Shown: positions 45,498-55,420 of the stretch, piece by piece
How positions within the stretch are numbered: the first letter of the stretch is position 1
Layout of the letters: the number at the start of each line of letters is the position of its first letter
From: Entophlyctis helioformis
Taxonomy: Eukaryota; Chytridiomycota; Chytridiomycetes; Chytridiales; Chytriomycetaceae
DNA length: 55,420 nucleotides
Assembly (NCBI GenBank): GCA_025526915.1
Contig: JAHLKH010000182.1
Coordinates: 1 to 55,420, forward strand
Direction: 5' to 3'
The notes under the pieces: model-generated
Seen by the model: only the letters and a program-made list of their open reading frames with translations
What the model was told of the DNA's origin: nothing
Database searches by the model: none
Translations under genes and position numbers: made by a program

Positions 45498-48400
45498 TCA
45501 TTCAAGATGCTCCATGTGCTGCATGACGAGCCGCGGCCCCCACAGCTCGCGATACACGCTCACAAACCGCGCAATCCCGCTGTGCCCACCCAGTGCTGCA
45601 GACGGAGCCGTGGACGATGTGGCCGACAATGTCGCGGAGCTTGACATGCCCATCCCATGCGGGACCATGTTCAGATCCAGCATGTTGGGCGACGGTATCA
45701 GTCCATGCTCTTCCAGTGCACGGTACACATTGAGGAACGTCGTTGGATGGCTGCTCGACGATCCGTATGCAGCCTCGAGAAAGGCGACCGGCGATATGCG
45801 GTGGATGCACCCTCGGTCCACAGCAAACTGGATGGCTCGAAGCACCTGTTTGGCCAAAAACGGTCAGCATGGCGCCTGCCAACCCAAGTACGCACATGCA
45901 ACTCCACAAACACACCATGCTGTGAGACACCATGCACTGCAGCGCATCGCTCTCCTCTCCTAGCTCCATGTAGATCCCCAGTCCCATCTCAAGGAACGCC
46001 GGATACGTGCTCGAGTGCAGCACCAGCAGCTTGGCCAGCGAGCGCGATCGTGACAACACGCCCATCTGAACAAGCTGATACAGCTGCGGACACTCGCGTT
46101 CCTGAATCAGCAGCTCTGCCAGCAGTTCTTGGATGCTTCCATCGACTGACGGCTGCTGATGGGCCGACAGCGACTCCATGTACTCCAGCATGTATGTGAT
46201 TAAACACCGTCGTGGAAAGTCCTGGCAAGGCGTGTCAGTCACAGACCTGGACAAGGCAGACGACGGCACGTGTACTCACAGACGAGTTGGACAGTGGCGC
46301 AAAGACATGCAAGTACATATCAGACTGGCTGGTGCCAGAGAAGGCAGAGTCGGCATTGTATCGCCGGCTGTGAGCGTTGATGGCCCTTGGACCGACATGC
46401 GGCTGACAGACTTGCGGTCAAGTGAGGAGCCAAAGGGCCCGACGGTGACAGGTGCAAGGGACGAGCCGGCGGCCCGCTGGTCATTCAAGCCAGAAGCAAC
46501 GGCATTGCCAGTATCAATTCGGACAATCGTGCCAGTCACCAACGGATCTGCATCTACCGCTGCACGTGACTCGCCGAGGAAGCCCAGCCCAGACTCTGAC
46601 GACGCCGATGTCATGGACGCCAGCGACGCTTGCCGGCTCAACAGAGACGCACGGCCAAACGCAGACGCCGGTGGATCCAGAGCAGTCTGGTTGATGACGT
46701 CCAGCGCTGTGCGGACATATAACGCATCCATCTGCATGCGCATGATGCTGTGGATAGCATCTAGTTTGAGAATGTACGCATCTGGCCCAGTGCGCCTTGC
46801 AAGCATCTCCAGAACGTCAATGGTCGTGTATCCGTCAGCGAATCTCTCCATTTCCTCGCGAAGATCGGCCAGCTGCAGCGAGACTCGGGCAAGGACGCCT
46901 TTGATGGGCGATAGCACCAAGTCTGGCAGATGGCTGGACCAGTTGGTCTGCTCTCCCTCTGTCCATGCATCAATCGCAGCAGCAGATCAGCAACAACTCG
47001 GGCCACGGGTGTAAACGCTTTGCAAGCCAGTTTACCGTAGACGGTTGATGGTGATTCGAGCATTCTAAAGAGCGCCGTCTGAGGACCGACGATCATGTTG
47101 GACGGCTGGCGGCCATGGACGTCAAAGATGAGAGAATACTGGCAAAGATGCTTGTCAGCAGAGGCGGGAGCGAGCCGGCAACAGGACAGCGCCACTGACA
47201 TTTGCAAAGAGATTATGAACAATGACCAGATTATCCCAGATGCAGAGTGCAAACGATCCACGCTCGATGAGGTCAAGCTCAAATTCAAGGTAGTACCGGC
47301 TGCTGCTGCCGGTGTTGCTGCTTTTGGACTTTGGCGACAGCCGATACAGTGCCAGCGTGGGCACAGGCTTCCATGTGTTGAAAAAGGCAATGTAATGGTG
47401 GCCATACAGACTGACGGCGGCCACGTTCTTGCGCGTGACAATGGCAGGTTGTGCTGTCTGTGCCTGAGATGGCGACGGCATATCGAGCCTCAGCGTGCCC
47501 AGCGACGTGTACTGCCCTGACTTTGACTGCTTGATGTGGTAGGTGGCAAGCGCAGGTGCTCCAGCCGAGATGATCAGCATCCTTGTGTCTGGCGAGTAAA
47601 TGTACCAGCTGATCCGCGTTGATACAGCGTTCTTGCAAGAGAAGACGCGCTTCTTGTCGCTGTACTGTTCACGCCAACACAGCATCATCAGACAAAGTAG
47701 ACTGCGAGCATGGCCATCACCCATACGCTTACAGCATAGGTTTCAAAGCCAAAGCTTGTGATGCAGAGCAGTTCGCGATCGGATGTCCACTCGAAGCCAA
47801 GCACGGCGTCTGAAGACTTCCAGTCACGGACGACCTCGAGCACCGGCGGACGGTCGAGATGCGCAGACGCCAACCTGACTTCCTACGCGCTCATCAGATG
47901 GCGATGGGTGAGATCCAGGGACTGCAAGGCAGTGCGGCCATATGCAAGAGAACCCACAAACTCCTTGGCCGATCGCAATATTCCAAGAAAGCTGCGATCT
48001 GGCGACAGTTGGAGCTGCCGGAGGTGGCCCGTGTGCTTGATGCTGCAGCATGAGACATGCAAATGTCAGCAGTGCATCCCGCCAGTCTGTGTGTGATCGG
48101 CTGGATGCAACGGCCATCCGACCTGAGCTGATAGCTTGTGGTGCCGTTGGACGGCTCTGAGCGTTCAGGCGATGGAGCAGCAGCAGCATGGCCATCTGCA
48201 GGAGGCGATGCAGACAGAGGCAGCGAGAGTGCCTCTACCAGCTCTGCACGGTGCTGGTCTCGGAGCACAAGCAGGTGCGGCTGCTGAGCTTCGGTGGCTG
48301 TTGCCGCCGCCGACAGGAAGACGAGCGCAGCCTCAGGCACCGGCGCAAAGGTGCAGACATTCTGCAGCTGAAAGACCGGCGGGCGGTTGCGCGAGAGTCT

Positions 48401-48616
48401 GCGCACTGGCGAGTGGCCGGCGCTGGTTCCTGCGCCTGCGCCTGCGCCTGCGCCTGCACCCGCCGTTCTTGTCTGCTCTGGCACGGGGCTGACGCTCGGC
48501 TCGGTGCCAAACAGCAGCGGCATCACCTGAATCTCGCGTTTAAGGGTGAAGGGTGAACTGACGATGATATGATGATATGCCGGCCAATGCAAGGCACCAC
48601 CACCGACAAGCTTCAT
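45498..48616 (-). CDS. RMC1: RMC1/Mic1-family protein (MON1-CCZ1 regulator)
   Basis: Nine exons (48616-48123, 48042-47958, 47882-47733, 47664-47200, 47138-47036, 46958-46393, 46324-46280, 46221-45916, 45845-45498), 853 aa. The N-terminal half has beta-propeller-like strands (SIKHTGHLRQLQLSPDRSFL, VLGFEWTSDRELLCITS). The C-terminal half holds the helical Mic1 domain (CLITYMLEYMESL, LLAELLIQERECPQLYQLVQ, VLRAIQFAVDRG). RMC1 (Bulli in flies) is the third subunit of the Mon1-Ccz1 GEF that activates Rab7 on late endosomes and autophagosomes. Exons 6/7 join over a 68-nt intron with a weak GTCCAA donor. The predicted ATG overlaps the stop of the RGS gene by four bases; a downstream in-frame Met (MPLLFGTEP) is an alternative start. 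Confidence 0.8.
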
Positions 48617-49380
48617 TGCAACGACGACAGAGAAGATCGAGACGACGAGTGGGTGAGATTAGAAAGGGACGGCAATACAGGATTAGTGGCTGATGCAGCA
48701 GCCTTGGTGTACAGATCCGACTTTTTAAACTTGCGCAGCTGGTCTTGTGCTAGCATCTCTACAATATGCTCGTACGAATGGTCAAAGACGTCGGCCGGCA
48801 CGGCCTTGCCGCTTTGGAGAGCCGCGCGGATGGCGGCCACGGCCACATTGCGCTGCTTGGACGGCAGGTTGATCTCGTTGGCCGACCCCGCTTCGAGGAA
48901 CTGGAGGAGAATGTACTGAGCGCGACTGTGCGATGTGGCTGCCAGCACATGGGCGGGCACGGCCGACAGCGACTCGGGCGAGAAGGACTCGTGGAAGCAG
49001 TCGACTGCACGCAGAAACAGCAGATTCTCGGAGCAGTGTTCGCGGGCGAGGAAGCGGGAAAAGGCGCGCCTCCAAACGGGCGAGGCAAGGACTGCGTCGA
49101 GCTCGTGGCGGAGAGTCACGGTTGCACCAGCGCTCGAGACGCTGCTCCTTGAGGAGTCGACGCTGCAGATGGAGGCCTGCGATGACGCAAACTGCGGTCT
49201 CAGGCGTGGTGGAAGTGCCGGCGACGCCATCATCAGCGACGGCGATGAGGCGAGCGAGGGGGGGTAATTGATTTCGTTCCCATAGAAAACCTTGCGCCGG
49301 CACCTGATTGGCCGGCTGGTTTGCCTCGAATTTTGTTCAATTTGGCATCCAATTTTCAGACTTTTTGAATCCAATTTCAT
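48613..49380 (-). CDS. RGS-domain protein
   Basis: Intronless frame, 255 aa from the first ATG (49380) or 206 aa from tandem ATGs at 49233/49230. The core is an RGS fold: LRHELDAVLASPVWRRAFSR, REHCSENLLFLRAVDCF, a middle helix pair, then ADVFDHSYEHIVEMLAQD. RGS proteins accelerate GTP hydrolysis on G-alpha subunits and act at the plasma membrane. There is no DEP, PX or membrane segment. The stretch 49234-49380 is noticeably more AT-rich than the rest and may be 5' UTR, favouring the later start. The C-terminus is Ser/Leu-rich. Confidence 0.85.
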   Translation of the reverse strand: MKLDSKSLKIGCQIEQNSRQTSRPIRCRRKVFYGNEINYPPSLASSPSLMMASPALPPRLRPQFASSQASICSVDSSRSSVSSAGATVTLRHELDAVLASPVWRRAFSRFLAREHCSENLLFLRAVDCFHESFSPESLSAVPAHVLAATSHSRAQYILLQFLEAGSANEINLPSKQRNVAVAAIRAALQSGKAVPADVFDHSYEHIVEMLAQDQLRKFKKSDLYTKAAASATNPVLPSLSNLTHSSSRSSLSSLQ

Positions 49381-49400
49381 ATTCTTGTCCGGATTCCCAG

Positions 49401-49937
49401 TCACTCTGAGCAGCCTACAGTCGATGCCTTCTCAGGCCGTAGTCGCTTTGGCGCTGGCTTGTGGACTGCTGAGCCTGCCCCAGGGGCAGCAGTTGGTTGC
49501 GTGTTGGTAGTGTCACGAAGAACTCTCGTGCGACTGCCTGTTGCAGCTGTTGGCCTTCTGCGTCCAGTCGGCGCACTTGTGTGTGCTGCTGGGGCTGCCT
49601 GCTGCAATGTCCGAACGGGCGATGTCACAGCCGACACAGACGCACTGGCATCTGCTGCTGCTCTCTTCCGCTTGCTTGTCGCTCTTTGGCGGCTGGCTGT
49701 TGGCGTGGCAGCTGCAGCAACGGTTGGCTCTCCAGGCTCATCCGCAAGGTCCTTGTCGTCGTCGAGATTGTCAAGGCACACAGTGTCAACAGAGTCGCAA
49801 CTGTTGACAGCCATCGCACAAGAGGCAGACGAGCTCACCAACGAGGACATGGATGGATCACTCGGCGGATCGTTGAGCTGCCGCGTATCATCGAGCTGCT
49901 GTAAGGCATCGCGCTTGGATTGGTCTGACTTTGAGAA
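49401..49937 (-). CDS. Low-complexity basic/acidic protein, C-terminal exon or short gene
   Basis: Open frame of 178 codons ending in TGA at 49401. It may start as an exon after a CGACAG acceptor at 49937 or at an internal ATG (49850). It has an Asp-rich patch (CLDNLDDDKDLADE) and two putative nuclear signals (ATSKRKRAAAD and PAPKRLRPEK). No domain is recognised and no confident upstream exon was found. Confidence 0.35.
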   Translation of the reverse strand, partial: FSKSDQSKRDALQQLDDTRQLNDPPSDPSMSSLVSSSASCAMAVNSCDSVDTVCLDNLDDDKDLADEPGEPTVAAAATPTASRQRATSKRKRAAADASASVSAVTSPVRTLQQAAPAAHTSAPTGRRRPTAATGSRTRVLRDTTNTQPTAAPGAGSAVHKPAPKRLRPEKASTVGCSE

Positions 49938-51285
49938 CTGTCGAGGCGATACACACAGCAATCCTGCTCACACATGCCAACCTGTCCTGGCTGCCTTTGT
50001 GTAGACAGCAAGGTCACAGCGACGAGTGTCTTTGCAACAGCCAGCAGCGCAGGTGACCAGCAAGTCTTGCATTCAAGGCACGATGCCGTCGCACCCCGTC
50101 ATCCACAGCCAACAGCCACGCCCACCTGACTTGTCAGCATGCCCGCGAATGCAATGACGAGCAGCATGCACAGTCTCGGTCAACAACAAAGGGCTGATCG
50201 ACTGCAGGCTGCAAAGAACAAGTCGTCTCAGACCTGCTGGCGACTGAAGTCAACAGCATCCAAAGTCGGCAATGAAGACACTGTGCCCAAGGAGAAACTC
50301 GCCTTGCACCATCATCACAAGAAAGTGCGACACATTTGTGAGATCTGGGATGACTACTCGGTCAAAGATTGGAGGATTGTCATGGTGTTGGTTGGCAACT
50401 CTGTTCCAAGGAGCCAGATAGCGATACGGCGCATCTCAGTACTGCTCGGAGCACAAAGGAGGGCTGGGCATCAGGTTGGAGGTATTCACACGGATGAGAT
50501 CTAGCAATTCCATGCGCACTTGGTGATTCCAACTGCGGCATGGACCCTATGAACAAGGCTGGATGGGCAACCAGTGCTGTGGCTGCCATGCCAGCATCCA
50601 ACCGCCGTTGAGCATCAAGCAAGCCTTTGGTTGCAGATTCAACCTATGAGCATCGTGGAATCGAGGCGATCTGGGTTGATGATCTCAGAAGCCACTTCAA
50701 CTTGACAATGGGCGTGGCGCTCTGGGTGCCACCAACCCTTAGATCACTGCCTGTTTCAAGAGGGGTGGCGCTTCTACCGACGCGTGCGCCATTGTGCGCG
50801 CCATCGCACTCCAGCATCAACCAAGACGTCAAGGTCTGCTGTGACGCGGTTGTCTCTGCAGAAGAATGCCGGCTGTCACCAGTCGAGACTGCCACAAGCA
50901 GGATGGCCCTTGGTATGCTGCCCAGTGGCCATCAAGCCATACCCTTCAAGATGGGCTGTAAGCCAGCCTCAAAGCAGAGACGATCCGCATCAATGCCATC
51001 TGTTCGCTGCTCAGAGTGACTGGCCAAGAACAATGAAAATGATATTAAATTTGGCGACCAGTGGCGTCCAATCATTGTGCTCGGCCAAAGGGAACAAATG
51101 CCTTGTGCCGAGCCCAGCTTGCCATCCACGGCCATGCTCATGGAGGACGAGGCGTGGATGTAAAGCGAGCCCTTTGTCCATTGTTCCATCGGGCTGCTCG
51201 CCTCAAGGAATGGAGAAGCGATTTCGAGCTTTCCGCGACACTCTGCAACTGTCTGATTGAGCTTTCAGTGCCGAGGAGTTCTGCA
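49938..51285. other. No confident gene; possibly degenerate coding DNA
   Basis: Base composition is less GC-skewed than the rest. Short protein-like stretches occur on the plus strand (ICEIWDDYSVKDWRIVMVL near 50330-50390; KFGDQWRPIIVLGQREQ near 51045-51100), but they are in different frames with stops between them and no clear splice signals. It could be a decayed relative of the downstream family or an unannotatable UTR. I see no transposase, reverse transcriptase or terminal repeats. Confidence 0.4.
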
Positions 51286-51368
51286 CGATCAGCAACCGCA
51301 CACGCACTCGCACACACACGCGCACAATCAGCAGCCGCGCACGCACGATCAGCAACTGCGCACACACA

Positions 51369-51414
<46 letters not shown>

Positions 51415-51490
51415 ACGCACACGCACGATCAGCAACTGCGCATACACGCACGCACGCACGATCAGCAACCGCACACGCACACACGCACAA
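51286..51490. repeat. CA-rich minisatellite with an embedded CGATCAGCAA motif
   Basis: Alternating CACACA/GCACGC tracts include a perfect CA run near 51380-51402. They are interrupted about five times by (C/A)GATCAGCAAC/T or AATCAGCAGCC at uneven spacing. The array ends one base before the next gene's ATG, so it is its promoter or 5' UTR. Confidence 0.85.
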
Positions 51491-51491
51491 C

Positions 51492-53609
51492 ATGGGCATC
51501 ATCGGCCAGTCTGCACATTCCAGGAAGGCAAAGGCCGTCGTCGTACACAAGGACGTGCCTTGGTCCTCGGCGTTGACATTTGTGTTGGACAATGCACAAC
51601 CGCCACGAGATCCGAGCGACACCAACACGGCCACACCCAGCACTTGCGGCATCGTCCACGTCGATGTGATGAGCGTCTTCTTTGCGTACTTTATCGGGCA
51701 AGGAAGGCCTGATCTACAACCATCCATGGCCGAACGAAAGTCAGTCCTCGAGCCAGTACTCGAGTCGTTCATTGGCAAGTTCGGCGACAAGCACACATAC
51801 GTCTTTCATGTTGACGGTCAGCACGGCGACTCTGGGCTTAAGATCGAGCACAGGCACCGTGCCGTTAAGGTCCTGAATGGGGTGGCCACTGTTCTGCGGT
51901 GCATTCGCAAACGCGGCAAGTGCAAGAGATCGAAACACTTGACCAGGTGCGTCCACTTCTTCATGCCACATCGAGGCGATTCTAACTAACCATCAATGAT
52001 CCAGGAAAGACAGACAGGCGCTGCGACGTTCGTTCACGCTCACGCACGACGACAAGCAGCGTATTTACGAGGCGATCGCGGAGATCCTCGAGACCAAGCC
52101 ACAGCATACGGCTCATTGGTGTGACCACGAGGCGGACGTTTGCATCGCCCGGTGCGCAGCCGAGTATGCAAGAAATCCAAGGTATTGACCGCCATCGCAA
52201 CTGTATGTTTTGATTGACGGCTAACAGTCTTCATCTTGCAACAGCGACACACCAATGGTGGTTATCGCCAACGACTCGGACTTGGTGATGCACTGCGACG
52301 GCCGCTGCCCTGTCATCACGATGAGCATGCGCAAGGGACATGACAGCGAGATCCGGTCTTATAACCATGCAGGTATCCCGTCCACTGCGTCAGCCATGGG
52401 AGTGTACGAGTTCGATGGCTCTTGCCAAACTCTAGCTGCATTCGCCAAGAATGACTTTTTCGATTGCTACGGGCGTGGTGCGTGCGATTCCTGGCTTCAT
52501 GCTCTGTATTGTCATCCATGCTGCGATGCCGACTAACATGCGTTGCCACTCACATCATCTTGCAGGCATTGGTTTTGGTGCCAAGTTCATTAACGAGTAC
52601 GTTGATGGCGTGATAAGCAAGGAAAACACGGATCTGGCCGGCTTCCGTGATCGCCTCCGCAACCGCAAGTTTTCCGACGACTTCCTGACGGGCCTCAGGG
52701 ACGCGTACGTCAAGGACTTGTTGCCAATCGGAGGCGAGGACCTCGCCAAGGCATTTCTCAACGCCTTTGACGTTTTCGTTTACCTCGACGAGTCAGGAGC
52801 TTCCGCTGCGGCGTTCAAAGCCCCAAGCAGAAGCAGCGGTCAATCTCGCGATGCGCAAGGGCAGAGGCAAGTCATTGCGCGATCGGTCAAGCACGCGGCA
52901 CTGTTGATGCATTTGCATGCAGAGCACTGTACTGACCATCTATCACCACATGGAATGACAGCGGCAAGGCTGCCGTCAAGACCGCCGCAGCTCAACCAAG
53001 GTACTCATGCATGCGATCTCTGCAGGTTCTCGCATTGCTGACTCTGTTCTCCTGTCCTTGATGCAACTTTTGGATCGTGATGCAGTTGCCAGCGACATGA
53101 CGGCTGCCTCCTGACCCACTCCAACTGGCAAGAACGACACCCAGACTCCAACGTCGTGCATCTGACGCAGAGCGACATCAACCGGCACCTCGAGACCATT
53201 GTCAGCAGCGAGCAAATGGACACCGCGTTTGAGCAGGTCAACGGCTGCCCGATCGCATTTGACTGCATTGTCAAGCACGCGGCGGGCCGTCTCTCTGGCA
53301 ATCATGGCGGAGTCGCGGGCCGCGACATTCTGGCGAGGATCAGCCGGGCGGCAAGCGCGCGACTTGTAGCGCTTGCCTGCAAGAAGCCTCCTGTACGGGA
53401 AGCGCGCACGTTGCTCAACAAACCAGCTTGGGCCATTCAGCATGCAACCGTAAGTTTCTGCATGACTTGGACTCATGTGCATTTCTTGCCTGGAAGTGTC
53501 TAACCCAATCCACTGTCCATCGAACAGACTGTCGCTTTGGTGATGCAGAACCAGCTGAACAAGATCGTGTATCCTCCATGCGTACCCTTTGAGCATTCAT
53601 CAACTCCAA
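51492..53609 (+). CDS. FEN1/XPG-superfamily (PIN-like) nuclease-like protein, 5' part
   Basis: Seven clean exons (51492-51946, 52005-52181, 52245-52477, 52566-52866, 52962-53000, 53086-53449, 53528-53609). The start MGIIG recalls the MGI-G N-terminus of flap nucleases. The acidic metal ligands appear in order: HVDVMSVFFAYF, FHVDGQHG with basic residues after it, DHEADVCIARCAAEY, and VVIANDSDLVMH. GIGFGAKFINEY then resembles the helix-hairpin region. This implies structure-specific nuclease ancestry, though spacing is unusual and Glu/Asp use differs, so activity is unproven. Intron 4 has a GC donor (AG|GCAAGT). Beyond 53609 the frame becomes uncertain. I do not recognise the specific subfamily. 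Confidence 0.65.
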
Positions 53610-53690
53610 GTACGTGCTGCTTGCATCAGAATGACTTGACACCATCCACTCACAGTGCTGCCTTTGTCGAATGTGCTACTTTAGTACCAG

Positions 53691-55420
53691 AAACGCAGAA
53701 AAACAAGCAGAAACCCAAGTATCAAGGCAAGATCAACACCCGCCGCGTTTCCTCAAAGACCTTTGCCGAAATCCGCGACAGGGCATAAAACAGCTGAAAG
53801 ACCTGAAAGCTCAAACGAAGGGCCAACCAGTGACACTTGTCGAGCAGCGAGCCGAGCTATTGCTCTGCTAAAGTCGATCATCGAGCAGGCATCGGTGCGT
53901 CTCTGTCTACACTGGCCGTGTGTGCATGTGATGACTTGGTGCAGTCGCTCATTTTTCCCAATTGACAGGGGCTTCAACCGCCAACGCCGCCCAAGCGTAA
54001 ATGGTCATCTACCAACTGTTGGCCTGGACAAGCACAGCGGGTTGTCTTTTCTCTCAATCGAGCTGCAGACACCCAGACGACGGTTAGTTCTGATGTACCA
54101 TTGATGCTTGCATATGTATTTTGTGCACTCGGAATGCATTGCTCATGTTGCCATCCAACCTCTGCAGGCACACGCCCTCTCACGCCAGCCATGCTCGCCA
54201 AGCTCAAAAAGAAGAGCGAAACGGAAGCTGTAGATACTGAGGCAAAGAAGGCCGCGAAGACCAACAGGCAAAGGTCAGGCCTGCAGCACCGCAGGTTTCC
54301 TTCTGGCACAACGCGAGTGTAAGTGATGTATGCTGTGCGATGTGCCGTGAGAGCACTTGCTGACATGCGTGTTTTGGTAGAGTCGTCATTCGCTCACGAC
54401 GGGCACTACAGTGAAGCTCAGAAAGATGAGCCAGATCGTTACCGCGCGATTCATAACACTCCTTGCGGCCATCGGCGACAAGGTGCGGCAATCAAAGGAG
54501 GCGCACCAATCTACCCGCTGTGGACGCGGACCGATCGACCCGCTGTGGACGCGGCTGATCGTTGTGGCATGAGAGTGCTATACGAGGTACGATTTAGGAT
54601 CGCCATTCTGCTGCATGCATGGCGTTGCATGTACTGACTGGCAGCTTGGGTGGTGTGCAGGACCTTACCTCGAGTGATCCATTGCGCGTCAGATTCCATG
54701 GCCTTCATGGCAGGAAGACGCCAGAGACATGGACGCGGGATCTGATGTGAGGACAAGTTTACCCGTGTGTACTCGTTCACCGTCGGTACTCGGCAGGCCG
54801 GCCTTATCGTCATTGGTGCCGTCCTTGAAGAGCTCCTCGAGATCGTTCAAGACGCGCCCCTCCCGCCAAAATACCACGTTTACCAGTGGTTCCAAGAAAA
54901 GCAGACCGGGTTCTGCTTCTTGAGCAACGATGATATCAGAGCCCTCGACGATCCCAGCAACTCAGACGCACCAACCGCCCCGGCGGCGTGTCAAGGGAGG
55001 ATTTCCTGTCCGGCCGATTTACGCTCAGAAAGGGCATCGACGCGCGGATCATGTATGGCTCAAGTTTGTACAACCCAGAGAGCAGCGATCCTCGCTTTGG
55101 CGATCCGGTGCCACTCGCCACGGGCACGAGACTCGAGATATGTCTGCACGAGAGGGTCAAGAAGTCAAAGGACAGCGAGGACGCCGACGAGTATGAGGAC
55201 ATTGAGGACATCGAGGACGCCGACGAGTCTGAGGACGCCGACGAGTCTGAGGACGCGAGGACGCCGAAGTCTGAGCAGCCAGGAGCAGCACCGGCGGTGC
55301 CAACAGCGAACCAACTGCTCACGGAGATCATCAGCAGCGCTTCTGGCGGCGAGACGTCCATGGCCTGTATGCTGCGCCACCTGTCGTACATTTTCAGTGG
55401 CAGATGGCCCAGCCGGGTCT
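53691..55420 (+). CDS. Probable 3' continuation of the nuclease-like gene, frames interrupted, runs off window
   Basis: Protein-like exons on the same strand follow without a promoter-like gap. They include QKNKQKPKYQGKINTRR, then KQLKDLKAQTKGQPVTLVEQ, AIALLKSIIEQAS (donor at 53894), RPLTPAMLAKLKKKSETEAV, ARFITLLAAIGDK, TRVYSFTVGTRQAGLIVIGA, and GRFTLRKGIDARIMYGSSLY. An acidic ED-rich tract follows, then an open frame to the window end. Consecutive pieces lie in different frames; at about 53778, 53866 and 54954 one inserted base would reconnect them. It is either a decaying gene, sequence error, or more than one gene. No known domain is recognised. Confidence 0.4.
55167..55265. repeat. GAGGAC-type repeat coding an Asp/Glu tract
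   Basis: Imperfect GAGGACGCCGACGAGTCT units encode an acidic region (EDADESEDADESEDA) in the last open frame. Confidence 0.8.

Noticed and set aside
47883..47885. In-frame TAG inside the RMC1-like gene
   Set aside because: It is the end of a well-placed 75-nt intron (GTGGGT...GCGTAG) whose removal keeps the frame, so not a nonsense mutation.
41429..48616. SMPD4-, RMC1- and GDI-like genes as a functional endomembrane cluster
   Set aside because: Adjacency of two genes on one strand and a third 14 kb away is not enough; the window otherwise mixes unrelated housekeeping genes.
50139..50504. 121-codon plus-strand frame as a gene
   Set aside because: Mixed composition, no splice context or motif, and overlapping readable pieces in other frames.
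52368..52376. GTATCCCGT as a minor-class donor in the nuclease-like gene
   Set aside because: Mismatches the consensus after GTATCC, and the frame reads through with sensible protein.

Overview
The window looks like nuclear DNA of a GC-rich, intron-dense, early-diverging (probably chytrid-like, zoosporic) fungus. The evidence is eukaryotic gene structure throughout: introns of mostly 55-100 bp, donors mainly GTGAGT, GTGCGT, GTAAGT or GTACGT, and acceptors CAG. The gene set combines universal eukaryotic genes (BMS1, METAP2, Rab GDI, TTI1) with genes rare or absent in Dikarya to my knowledge (SMPD4-like, RMC1/Mic1-like, a CCDC33-like coiled-coil protein). No rRNA, tRNA, CRISPR array or recognisable transposon was seen. 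The species is not identified.

Layout, left to right. 1-1412: 5' part of an orphan gene (-). 1967-3232: fatty-acid-desaturase-like enzyme (+). 3472-7276: MscS channel with an EF-hand (+). 7568-9262: acidic orphan protein (-). 9658-11679 (-) and 11866-12853 (+): METAP2 and a J-domain membrane protein, divergent. 12975-17365 (-) and 17449-19085 (+): BMS1 and an LRR protein, divergent from 83 bp. 19147-19884 (-) and 20016-24470 (+): dienelactone hydrolase and a large WD40 protein. 24683-27219 (-) and 27399-28454 (+): Rab GDI and an SRA1/Sec31-tail protein. 28422-33161: a tandem duplication of about 2.35 kb carrying two P450 genes and copies of the SRA1 gene tail. 33186-35662: CCDC33-like gene (+) with a candidate U12-type AT-AC intron. 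35782-39836 (-) and 39896-41315 (+): TTI1 and a short-chain dehydrogenase. 41429-49380: SMPD4-, RMC1- and RGS-like genes in a row (-). 49401-51490: a low-complexity coding fragment, unassigned DNA and a minisatellite. 51492-55420: a FEN1/XPG-superfamily nuclease-like gene (+), whose 3' continuation has broken reading frames and runs off the window.

Most of the window is a compact alternation of strands, with divergent pairs 59-186 bp apart and convergent ends 60-200 bp apart. There is no operon-like pathway. Several genes serve endomembrane biology (GDI in Rab recycling, RMC1 in Rab7 activation, SMPD4 at ER/nuclear membranes), others ribosome assembly and PIKK stability (BMS1, TTI1) and lipid or xenobiotic oxidation (desaturase, P450s, SDR, hydrolase). 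Exon coordinates below come from my own splice-site and phase bookkeeping; where a junction is not forced by phase and motif I say so.
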